Part shown: positions 25,222 through 33,903 of the stretch, piece after piece
Layout of the letters: each line of letters begins with the position of its first letter
Numbering within the stretch: position 1 is the first letter of the stretch
Source: Pseudomonadota bacterium
GTDB lineage: Bacteria; Pseudomonadota; Gammaproteobacteria; Burkholderiales; Gallionellaceae
Assembly (NCBI GenBank): GCA_026399735.1
Contig: JAPLQK010000030.1
Coordinates: 1-41,428, forward strand
Length of the DNA: 41,428 nt
Direction of reading: 5' to 3'
Notes under the pieces: model-generated
Told to the model about the DNA's origin: nothing
Database searches by the model: none
The model's input: the letters and a program-made list of their open reading frames with translations, nothing else
Translations under genes and position numbers: made by a program

Positions 25222-25238
25222 GAAAGGCTTTTTCAAGC

Positions 25239-28200
25239 ATGAACTTTTCCGCACCCTTCATCAGACGCCCGGTCGGCACCACGCTGCTGGCGCTGGCCGT
25301 GTTGCTGGCGGGCGCGATCGCATTCAGACTTCTGCCCGTCTCCCCGCTGCCGCAGGTAGATTTCCCCACCATCAGCGTACAGGCCAGTCTGCCGGGGGCC
25401 AGCCCAGATGTGATGGCAGCCACCGTGGCAACCCCGCTGGAACGCGCGCTGGGGCGCATCGCCGGCATCTCGGAGATGACATCGAGCAGTTCGCTGGGCA
25501 ATACCAATATCACCCTCCAGTTCGATTTGTCCAAAGGCATCAATACGGCGGCGCGCGAAGTGCAGGCCGCCATCAATGCCTCCCGCGCCTTGCTGCCCAC
25601 CGGCATGACCGCGAATCCGACCTATCGCAAAGTCAATCCGGCCGATGCGCCGATCATGATTTTGTCGCTGACCTCGAAAAGTCTGTCGGTCACGCAGATG
25701 TACGATGCCGCATCGAGCATACTGGCGCAGAAAATCTCCCAGTTACCCGGTGTCGGTCTGGTGACCGTAGGCGGCGCTGCCTTACCTGCCGTCCGTGTCG
25801 GCCTCGATCTGGATCAGATCAACAACATGGGACTGAGCCCGGAGCAAATCCGTCAGGCCATCGCAACCGCAAATATCAACGCCCCCAAGGGCGCGCTGGA
25901 AGATGCACAGCATCGCTGGCAGATACAGGCCAACGACCAGCTTACCAGCGCTGCCGAATACCGGAATCTGATCGTCGCATATACACACGGCATACCGGTA
26001 CGACTGGAACAGGTCGCCCATGTCATTGAAAATTCACAGAATATACGCAACATGGGCATGGCCAACGGCCAGCCTTCGGTGCAGCTGATTATTTCCCGCC
26101 AGCCGGGCGCCAACATCATCGATGCAGTGGAAGCGATCAAGGCCGAACTTCCGGTGCTGGCCGCCTCGATTCCGCAGGCGATTGAAGTACATGTCATGCT
26201 GGATCGCACCGTCACTATCCGCGCCTCCCTGCACGACTCGGTGAGTACGCTGTTGCTGTCGGTGCTGCTGGTCGCACTGGTGGTTTTCGTGTTCCTGCGC
26301 GACTGGCGCGCCACGCTGATCCCGGCGATTGCAGTGCCGATTTCGCTGGTGGGCACCTTTGCCGCCATGTATCTGCTGGACTACAGCCTGGATAATCTGT
26401 CTCTGATGGCGCTGATCGTCGCAACCGGCTTTGTGGTGGACGATGCCGTGGTGGTGCTGGAAAACATCATGCGCCACGTCGAGGCCGGCATGAAACCGAT
26501 GCAGGCGGCGTTTCTCGGCGCAAAAGAGGTCGGCTTTACGGTGTTGTCGATGAGTCTGTCGCTGGTGGCGGTGTTTTTGCCGGTATTGCTGATGGGCGGC
26601 ATCATCGGCCGCCTGTTTCGCGAATTTGCCGCCACGCTGTCGATCGCGATTTTCATATCCCTGATCGTCTCGCTCACCGTGACGCCGATGTTAGCCTCAC
26701 GCCTGTTAAAGGCCCGCAGCGATACCCCGCCCGGTCGTCTGGCGGCGATGGGGGAACGCGGTTATGCGGAATTGCTGCACGGTTACGACCTGAGTCTGAC
26801 CTGGTCGCTCAGGCATCACCGGATCATGCTGGCAGTATTTTTCGGCACCATCGCTTTTACCGTTTATTTATACGGAATTGTCCCCAAGGGGTTCTTCCCG
26901 ACTCAGGATACGGGTCTGATCACCGGCAACATTCAGGCCGATCAGGCGATTTCATTCCAGTCCATGTCGCACAAACTCGAACAGATCGTTGCGATCATCA
27001 AAGCCGATCCGGCGGTACAAAATGTAGTGGCTTTTACCGGCGGAGGAGGAACCAACGGCGGCTTTATCTTCATGAGCCTGCAACCCTATACGCAGCGCCC
27101 GGATGCGGCCGCCGTGATCGGCAATCTCAGACGAAAACTGAACACAGTGCCGGGCGCGCAGGTATTTCTGGCGCCCGTACAGGATATCCGCGCAGGGGGC
27201 AGACCCTCGCCCGCACTCTATCAATACACCTTGCAGACCAGCGATCTGAATGAACTCCGCGCCTGGGAGCCTCGCGTACTGGAAGCGTTCAGGCATATTC
27301 CGGGCCTGACCGATGTGAACACCGACCAGCAGAGCAAAGGGCAACAGATCCAACTGGTGATCGACCGGGAAGCCGCAGCGCGTTACGGCATTACGGTCAA
27401 CACCATCGACCAGACGCTGAACGACGCCTTCGGCCAGCGCCTGATCTCGACCATCTACGCGCCGCTGAACCAGTACCGCGTGGTGATGGAGGCCGATGCG
27501 CGCTACCTGCAAGGCCCCGATGCACTGAACAGCATTTACCTGACCAGCGCCACAGGACGACAAGTCCCGCTGGCGTCGCTGGCACATTACGAGTTGGGCA
27601 ATACCCCGCTGGTAGTCAATCATCAGGGGCTGTTTGCCGCCTCGACGATTTCGTTCAACCTGGAAAAAACCGTCTCACTGGGTCAGGCGCAGCAAAAAAT
27701 TGCGGTGGCGATGGCGCAAATCGGTCTGCCGGGCAGTATTCAGGGCGGCTTTCAGGGCACGGCGAAACTGTTTGCCGACACACTCAACAACCAGCCCTTG
27801 TTTATTTTTACCGCCATTTTAGTCATCTACATCGTGCTGGGCATGCTGTATGAGAGCACCATCCACCCGCTGACCATATTGTCTACCCTGCCCTCGGCGG
27901 GCATGGGCGCGGTACTTGCGCTGCTGATCTTCCATATCGATTTTTCGATCATCGCGCTGATCGGCGTGTTCCTGTTGATCGGCATCGTCAAAAAGAACGC
28001 CATCCTGATGGTGGATTTCGCGCTGCAGATTGAACGAGATACCGGTGCCAGCCCGCATGAGGCGATTCACGAGGCCTGTCTTTTGCGCCTGCGCCCCATT
28101 TTGATGACTACGCTGGCAGCCCTTTTCACCGCGTTGCCGCTGGCCATCATCACCGGAAACGGCGCCGAGCTGCGCCAGCCGCTGGGGATTGCCATCGCGG

Positions 28201-28337
28201 GCGGGCTGATCGTCAGCCAGCTGCTCACGCTGTACACCACGCCGGTGATTTATCTGCAACTGGACAAAATGCGCCACTGGGGACAACTACGCTGGGCACG
28301 CCGCCGTCCGCTCAAATCCGCGAAAGGAATATTATGA
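25239..28337 (+). CDS. mdtC: RND multidrug efflux permease (MdtC-like)
   Basis: Second HAE1-type pump subunit, 1032 residues, clearly paralogous to the preceding permease. It starts directly with the first helix (MNFSAPFIRRPVGTTLLALAVLLAGAIAFRLLP), carries VDDAVVVLENIMRH in membrane segment 4 for proton coupling and has KGFFPTQDTG in the second half. The likely partner is the preceding MdtB-like subunit in a heterotrimer. An AAGG lies about eleven bases upstream of the ATG. The stop overlaps the outer-membrane factor gene by four bases. The repeat-filled gap before it may contain its own initiation signals. Confidence 0.93.
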   Translation: MNFSAPFIRRPVGTTLLALAVLLAGAIAFRLLPVSPLPQVDFPTISVQASLPGASPDVMAATVATPLERALGRIAGISEMTSSSSLGNTNITLQFDLSKGINTAAREVQAAINASRALLPTGMTANPTYRKVNPADAPIMILSLTSKSLSVTQMYDAASSILAQKISQLPGVGLVTVGGAALPAVRVGLDLDQINNMGLSPEQIRQAIATANINAPKGALEDAQHRWQIQANDQLTSAAEYRNLIVAYTHGIPVRLEQVAHVIENSQNIRNMGMANGQPSVQLIISRQPGANIIDAVEAIKAELPVLAASIPQAIEVHVMLDRTVTIRASLHDSVSTLLLSVLLVALVVFVFLRDWRATLIPAIAVPISLVGTFAAMYLLDYSLDNLSLMALIVATGFVVDDAVVVLENIMRHVEAGMKPMQAAFLGAKEVGFTVLSMSLSLVAVFLPVLLMGGIIGRLFREFAATLSIAIFISLIVSLTVTPMLASRLLKARSDTPPGRLAAMGERGYAELLHGYDLSLTWSLRHHRIMLAVFFGTIAFTVYLYGIVPKGFFPTQDTGLITGNIQADQAISFQSMSHKLEQIVAIIKADPAVQNVVAFTGGGGTNGGFIFMSLQPYTQRPDAAAVIGNLRRKLNTVPGAQVFLAPVQDIRAGGRPSPALYQYTLQTSDLNELRAWEPRVLEAFRHIPGLTDVNTDQQSKGQQIQLVIDREAAARYGITVNTIDQTLNDAFGQRLISTIYAPLNQYRVVMEADARYLQGPDALNSIYLTSATGRQVPLASLAHYELGNTPLVVNHQGLFAASTISFNLEKTVSLGQAQQKIAVAMAQIGLPGSIQGGFQGTAKLFADTLNNQPLFIFTAILVIYIVLGMLYESTIHPLTILSTLPSAGMGAVLALLIFHIDFSIIALIGVFLLIGIVKKNAILMVDFALQIERDTGASPHEAIHEACLLRLRPILMTTLAALFTALPLAIITGNGAELRQPLGIAIAGGLIVSQLLTLYTTPVIYLQLDKMRHWGQLRWARRRPLKSAKGIL

Positions 28338-29770
28338 AATTTTACTTTAAAATCAATATATTATCGTTATTCATTGCGCTGACGGGCTGCGCGGTCGGGC
28401 CGGACTACAAACGTCCGGAGACAGAGACACCCGCCAAATTCAAGGAAGGCTGGATACAGACTGCGCCGGTCAAACTGGACGGCGCCTGGTGGACGGTGTT
28501 CAATGATGCGACGCTGGATGCGCTGGAGGCGCGTGTGGCAATCGCCAACCAGAGTCTGAAAGCCTCCTTTTACACCTATCGCCAGACGCAGGCAGCCAGC
28601 GATGCAGCACGCGCTGCCGAATATCCCACGCTGGGTGCCACCGTTTCATCGACCAGAACCTCCTCAGGCGGCGTTTCGAGTACCACCGGCGCTACCACGA
28701 CCACCACGGTTTCCGGAAAATCAGCGGGTTTTACTGCCAGCTGGGTACCGGATTTATGGGGCAAAGTGCGTCGTCAGGTAGAATTCAATCAGGCCAGTTC
28801 TGAAGCCAGTCTGGAAACATTGCACTGGGCTCAGTTGAGCCTGCAAGGCACGCTGGCACAGGACTATTTCCTGATTCGCCAGCTGGACAGCCAGACCGCG
28901 CTGGCACAAGATACGGTAGCCGCGTATGAAAAGGCGCTGCAAATCACGCACAACCGCTACCAGGCAGGCGTCGCCACCCAGGCCGACGTCGCGTTGGCCG
29001 AATCGCAACTGGCGACCGCCCGGGTTCAGCATGCCACTTTCGGTGTGCAGCGCGCCCAACTGGAACACGCCATCGCCGTACTGACAGGGCAAGCGCCCGC
29101 AGGTTTCAGCCTGCCGCCCATGCCGGGTCTGGAAGAACCCAGGGCAATTCCGGCCAGTTTGCCGTCGCAACTGTTGCTGCGCCGCCCTGATGTACGCGCT
29201 GCAGAACGTCAGGTCGCCGCTGCCAACGCACAGATCGGTGTCTCAAAGTCGGCCTATTTTCCGGCTTTAACGCTGTCGGGGACACGCGGCTGGCGCAGCC
29301 CGACGCTGACCAATCTGTTTGCAGCGCCGAATATTTTCTGGTCGATGGGACCCTCGGTTGCCGAGACGCTGTTCGATGGCGGCGCGCGCAGCGCAGGTGT
29401 CGCACAAAGTCAGGGAAGCTACCAGATGGCGGTCGCTCAGTACCGGCAGCTCAGTCTGACGGCAATGCAGCAAGTCGAGGATCAGCTGGCCGCCTCCGTA
29501 ATACTCTCCGAGGAAGCGGCTTTGCAAAAACAAGCCGTCGCAGCAACAGCGCGTTCATTACGCCTGACAACCGACCAGTACAAGGCGGGAACGGTGTCCT
29601 TTTTGAATGTGGTTACGGCCCAAACGGCCGCTTATACCGCGCGCAACGCAGCGCTGCTGATCGCGGGCCAGCGCTACACCGCTGACGTTGCGCTGATACA
29701 GGCGCTGGGCGGCGGGTGGGAAAAGGATGCCTTGCTTGGTGAAGAAGTCAAACCGCAGAGCAGCAACTGA
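28334..29770 (+). CDS. Outer-membrane efflux lipoprotein (NodT/OprM family)
   Basis: TolC-like outer-membrane channel, 478 residues, that completes the tripartite pump. The signal peptide ends in a lipobox (LTGCAVGPDYKRPE), so the protein is lipid-anchored at about Cys19. The two repeated halves are visible (LKASFYTYRQTQAASDAARAAEYPTL, then VAAANAQIGVSKSAYFPALTLSG). The motif LLLRRPDVRAAERQVAAAN is typical of NodT family members. A Ser/Thr/Gly-rich loop (SSGGVSSTTGATTTTTVSG, about 112-130) probably faces outside. It overlaps the MdtC-like gene by ATGA. Confidence 0.94.
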   Translation: MKFYFKINILSLFIALTGCAVGPDYKRPETETPAKFKEGWIQTAPVKLDGAWWTVFNDATLDALEARVAIANQSLKASFYTYRQTQAASDAARAAEYPTLGATVSSTRTSSGGVSSTTGATTTTTVSGKSAGFTASWVPDLWGKVRRQVEFNQASSEASLETLHWAQLSLQGTLAQDYFLIRQLDSQTALAQDTVAAYEKALQITHNRYQAGVATQADVALAESQLATARVQHATFGVQRAQLEHAIAVLTGQAPAGFSLPPMPGLEEPRAIPASLPSQLLLRRPDVRAAERQVAAANAQIGVSKSAYFPALTLSGTRGWRSPTLTNLFAAPNIFWSMGPSVAETLFDGGARSAGVAQSQGSYQMAVAQYRQLSLTAMQQVEDQLAASVILSEEAALQKQAVAATARSLRLTTDQYKAGTVSFLNVVTAQTAAYTARNAALLIAGQRYTADVALIQALGGGWEKDALLGEEVKPQSSN

Positions 29771-29808
29771 CCGTTGATCGACAAGGCACGGAAAGTACCA
29801 ATTGAACC

Positions 29809-30744
29809 TTAAATGGAAAGCATGCGGTACGCAGTTTCCAGCCGTTCAGTGAACGTGTCCTGCTTCATATTACGGCAATTCACCATGGTCACCGTCCAGT
29901 CACGGCGGTCGAAACCGACCAGTTCGCTAAATACCAGCATCGGTGTTGTTTCATCGACATCCCGCTGGACGCCCATACTGTCCAGTGCCATCGAGGATTT
30001 GCTCAGGCGCAGATATTTTTCCGGATTGAGCAGCACGGCGTCAAAATCATCGGTGTAATCCTCCAGCGCAGTGGCCGTGTCCGGCATGCCTGACAGCATT
30101 CCGGATAATTTCTCCTCAAGGGCTGGACGTGTCTCGGTGCCGGCTGCACGCAAACTGTCCATCAATGCATCCAGTTCCTGCCGTTGTACCTGCATTTGCT
30201 GCTTGCGCGAAGTCACACGCTTTGCCACCTTGTCCAGCAGACTGTCAAAAAAACGCCATGCAATCTGATCTCTGGCCTGCTGCTCACTGGGCGCGGGATT
30301 TTCTATCGTATGACTGACAAAATACACCATATGCTGCAGCACATCCTGCTGTATCACCTGACCTGACAATTCCATTCCCGTGATTGTCTTTTCCATGCGA
30401 CGCATGCCCATCAAAGCGTAAATTTCGTCGCCTGAACCCTGTTCACGCAGATACGCCTGCATTGCAACGCTGCTTCTGAGTGCCTCCGACAGGCTATCCA
30501 TGGACGGAAAGATAGCATGCACATAATTGTCCCTTGCAAATGAATCCGGATTGACCACCACCGGACCGGGTACGCAAAGCGCGAGACTGCGTGCATATTC
30601 AAGCGCATGCATCACCGGTTTGCGGTAAGCAGCCGGATATCCGCCGGTCTGTTTGAGCATCGGTTCAACGCTTAAAACAGCGCGTTCGATGGCCTGCAAC
30701 AGCGCTGGCGTTATCTGATCAAGGGAAAACAGTTTACTGAACAT
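29809..30744 (-). CDS. Uncharacterised cytoplasmic protein downstream of cusA
   Basis: The protein has 311 residues from the ATG at 30744, with AGGAT nine bases upstream; a longer frame to 30792 has no such signal. I do not recognise a named family. It is mainly helical and soluble, with a long charged helix (about 195-225, VTSRKQQMQVQRQELDALMDSL) that may be a coiled coil, and no signal or membrane segments. It lies 53 bases after cusA on the same strand, so it may be transcribed with the copper operon, but nothing in the sequence is metal-binding in style. It converges on the outer-membrane factor gene, 38 bases away. Confidence 0.75.
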   Translation of the reverse strand: MFSKLFSLDQITPALLQAIERAVLSVEPMLKQTGGYPAAYRKPVMHALEYARSLALCVPGPVVVNPDSFARDNYVHAIFPSMDSLSEALRSSVAMQAYLREQGSGDEIYALMGMRRMEKTITGMELSGQVIQQDVLQHMVYFVSHTIENPAPSEQQARDQIAWRFFDSLLDKVAKRVTSRKQQMQVQRQELDALMDSLRAAGTETRPALEEKLSGMLSGMPDTATALEDYTDDFDAVLLNPEKYLRLSKSSMALDSMGVQRDVDETTPMLVFSELVGFDRRDWTVTMVNCRNMKQDTFTERLETAYRMLSI

Positions 30745-30797
30745 GTTTTTACATCCTGTCGTAGTCCGTCCGCAAAAAATCCGGCAAATCACTATCC

Positions 30798-33700
30798 CTA
30801 TTTAAGAGCGCGCCGTTTCACCAGCGCAAACAGCACAGGAATGACCAGCAGCGTCAGTATAGCCGATGAAATCATACCGCCGACCATCGGGGCTGCAATG
30901 CGGCGCATCACTTCGGAACCGGTGCCGCTGCTCCACAGGATGGGCAGCAAGCCTGCCATGATCGCCACCACCGTCATCATTTTCGGGCGCACACGCTCAA
31001 CCGCGCCGTGCATGATCGCTTCATTCAGATCAGCCAGACCCGGTGCACGCCCCTCATCGAGACAGCGCGCCTGAACGGTCTTCCATGCCTGTTCCAGATA
31101 GATCAGCATCACCACGCCGGTCTCGGCCGCAACGCCCGCAAGGGCGATGAAGCCCACTGCTACCGCGACAGAGAGATTATAGTCGAGCAGCCACAGCAGC
31201 CACACACCACCCACCAGCGCGAACGGCACAGACAGCATCACGATCAACGATTCGGTGACTCGCTTAAAATTTAAGAACAGCAGCAGGAAAATCAGCAGCA
31301 AGGTCACCGGAATCACGATTTTCATGCGGGCAATGGCGCGTTCCATGTACTCAAACTGACCGCTCCAGGTTACGTAGAAACCAGGCGGGAATTTGACCTG
31401 TTCATTCACCGCACGACGGGCGTCAGCGACATAGGACCCCACATCTCGATCCCGGATGTCCACATAAATATACGCGGACAGCAGCGCATTTTCAGTACGG
31501 ATCGAGGGAGCACCTTTCGTGATCCCGACCTTCGCGAGTTGCCCTAGCGGAATCATCGCACCGTCCTGTGTTGTCACCAGTACCTCGCGTGCGATCTGAT
31601 CGGGCGTACCGCGCAATTCGCGCGGATAACGCACATTAACGCCGAAGCGCTCCAGCCCTTCCACCGTGGTGGTGACATTCTCCCCGCCTAAGGCAGTGGC
31701 GATCACATCCTGCACTTCGCCGACCGTCAGGCCGTAACGTGCCAGCGCCAGACGGTCAGGTTCGATATCCAGATAGTAGCCGCCGGTTAAGCGTTCGGCA
31801 AAGGCACTGCTCGTGCCCGGCACCTTGCTGACCACGGCTTCGATCTGCTTTGCCAGACGTTCCATTTCCTCAAGATTCTTTCCGAACACCTTGATTCCAA
31901 TAGGAGTTCGTATTCCGGTCGAGAGCATATCGATGCGCGCCTTGATCGGCATGGTCCATGAATTCGCCACGCCCGGAAATTGCAACGCCTGATCCATCTC
32001 GGCGATCAATTTGTCTATATTCATGCCCGGACGCCATTGATCTTCAGGTTTCAGATTGATCACCGTCTCAAACATTTCCAGCGGTGCCGGATCGGTGGCG
32101 GTCTGCGCCCGTCCCGCCTTGCCGAACACGGATGACACCTCGGGGAAAGATTTGATGATCCTGTCCTGGGTCTGCAACAGTTCGGCAGCCTTGGTGACCG
32201 ACATGCCGGGCAAGGAAGCCGGCATATAGAGCAAGGAACCCTCATTCAGGGTCGGCATGAATTCGCTGCCCAGTCGGGTGGCCGGGTACGCGCTCAGCAA
32301 CATTGCAAGAACAGCGATCGCAATGGTGGTCTTCTTCCGGTACAGAACGGCTGCAATCAGCGGTCGATAGATGCGTATCATGAAACGGTTCAGCGGATTC
32401 TTCTGCTCCGGCATGATGCGCCCCTTGATGAACAGCATCATCAGCACCGGCACCAGTGTCACCGACAGCAAGGCGGCGCCCGCCATCGAAAAAGTCTTGG
32501 TGAATGCCAGCGGCGCGAACAGCCGCCCTTCCTGCGCTTCCAGCGTGAACACCGGCAGAAACGACACGGTGATGATCAGCAAGGAAAAGAACAGCGACGG
32601 GCCGACTTCTTTGCAGGCCACGATGATCGCTTCAGCGCGCGATTCCCCTTCCCTGAGCCGCTCGATGTGTTTATGCGCGTTCTCGATCATCACGATCGCC
32701 GCATCCACCATCGCACCGATCGCAATCGCAATGCCGCCCAGGCTCATGATATTTGAATTCATACCCAATGCATGCATCGCGATGAAGGCGATCAGCACGC
32801 CGATTGGCAGCATCACGATCGCCACCAGCGCGCTCCTGACATGCATCAGGAACACCATGCACACCAGCGCCACGATGACGCCTTCTTCAAGCAGCGTGTG
32901 CCGAAGCGTATTGATGGCGCGCTGTATCAGTTCAGAGCGGTCGTAAACAGTCTTGATCGTCACGCCCTCCGGCAGACCTGCGGACACATCGGCAATCCTG
33001 TTTTTGATGTTCTGAATGACTTCCAGTGCATTTGCGCCAAAACGGGCAATCGCAATGCCGGACACCACTTCACCTTCACCGTTGAGTTCGGTTAAGCCGC
33101 GCCGCTCATCCGGCCCCAGATCGACATGCGCGATGTCACGCAGCAACACCGGCGTGCCGCGATCCGCCTGCACCACCAGATTTTCGATATCCGATTTGCC
33201 ATGCAGATAACCGTGCCCCCGCACCATGTATTCCGTCTCAGCCATCTCAATCACGCGACCGCCGACATCGCGGTTGGAGTCACGAATCACCTGCGACACG
33301 CGACTCAACGGAATACCGTAAGCGCGCAGCTTCAGCGGATCGACAGTAACCTGATACTGCTGCACAAAACCACCGATGGAGGCCACTTCCGCGACGCCAT
33401 GTGCACCGGTCAACTGATAGCGCAGATACCAGTCCTGCATGGTGCGAAGCTCGGCAAGATTATGCTTCTCGCTCAGCACCGCATACTGATACACCCAGCC
33501 CACCCCGGTCGCATCCGGCCCCAGCTGAGGGGTGACGCCTTTGGGCATGCGGATGCTGTTGAGATATTCCAGCACACGCGATCTTGCCCAATAGATGTCG
33601 GTACCATCCTCGAAGATCACATACACAAACGATGCGCCGAAAAACGAGAATCCCCGCACAACTTTGGATCTGGGCACAGCCAGCATCGCGGTGGTAAGCG

Positions 33701-33902
33701 GATAGGTGACCTGGTCCTCGACCACCTGCGGCGCCTGACCGGAATATTCTGTGTAAACAATAACCTGCACATCAGACAAATCCGGCAACGCATCCAGCGG
33801 CGTCTTGATAACGGCATAGATACCCGCCAGAATGACAAACACCGTGGTCAATATCACCAGAAAACGGTTATGCGCCGACCAGTCTATAATTTTTTCCAGC
33901 AT
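30798..33902 (-). CDS. cusA: Heavy-metal RND efflux permease (CusA-like)
   Basis: HME-RND pump, 1034 residues from the ATG at 33902 (GAGGGA seven bases upstream, one base after the cusB stop). Export of Cu(I)/Ag(I) rather than divalent Zn/Co/Cd is supported by three methionines aligning with the E. coli CusA metal site, in LLYMPASLPG, APLEMFET and RIDMLSTGI. The proton-path region AIAIGAMVDAAIVMIEN is present, and the MLEKIIDWSAHNRFLVIL start is typical. It works with the CusB adaptor and CusC channel encoded immediately upstream. An earlier ATG (33917) exists but lies inside the end of cusB and lacks a ribosome-binding site. Confidence 0.95.
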   Translation of the reverse strand: MLEKIIDWSAHNRFLVILTTVFVILAGIYAVIKTPLDALPDLSDVQVIVYTEYSGQAPQVVEDQVTYPLTTAMLAVPRSKVVRGFSFFGASFVYVIFEDGTDIYWARSRVLEYLNSIRMPKGVTPQLGPDATGVGWVYQYAVLSEKHNLAELRTMQDWYLRYQLTGAHGVAEVASIGGFVQQYQVTVDPLKLRAYGIPLSRVSQVIRDSNRDVGGRVIEMAETEYMVRGHGYLHGKSDIENLVVQADRGTPVLLRDIAHVDLGPDERRGLTELNGEGEVVSGIAIARFGANALEVIQNIKNRIADVSAGLPEGVTIKTVYDRSELIQRAINTLRHTLLEEGVIVALVCMVFLMHVRSALVAIVMLPIGVLIAFIAMHALGMNSNIMSLGGIAIAIGAMVDAAIVMIENAHKHIERLREGESRAEAIIVACKEVGPSLFFSLLIITVSFLPVFTLEAQEGRLFAPLAFTKTFSMAGAALLSVTLVPVLMMLFIKGRIMPEQKNPLNRFMIRIYRPLIAAVLYRKKTTIAIAVLAMLLSAYPATRLGSEFMPTLNEGSLLYMPASLPGMSVTKAAELLQTQDRIIKSFPEVSSVFGKAGRAQTATDPAPLEMFETVINLKPEDQWRPGMNIDKLIAEMDQALQFPGVANSWTMPIKARIDMLSTGIRTPIGIKVFGKNLEEMERLAKQIEAVVSKVPGTSSAFAERLTGGYYLDIEPDRLALARYGLTVGEVQDVIATALGGENVTTTVEGLERFGVNVRYPRELRGTPDQIAREVLVTTQDGAMIPLGQLAKVGITKGAPSIRTENALLSAYIYVDIRDRDVGSYVADARRAVNEQVKFPPGFYVTWSGQFEYMERAIARMKIVIPVTLLLIFLLLFLNFKRVTESLIVMLSVPFALVGGVWLLWLLDYNLSVAVAVGFIALAGVAAETGVVMLIYLEQAWKTVQARCLDEGRAPGLADLNEAIMHGAVERVRPKMMTVVAIMAGLLPILWSSGTGSEVMRRIAAPMVGGMISSAILTLLVIPVLFALVKRRALK

Positions 33903-33903
33903 C

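Noticed and set aside
25220-26029. 269-codon frame overlapping the start of the second RND permease
   Set aside because: It is a frame-shifted shadow of mdtC. The permease frame is complete and conserved throughout.
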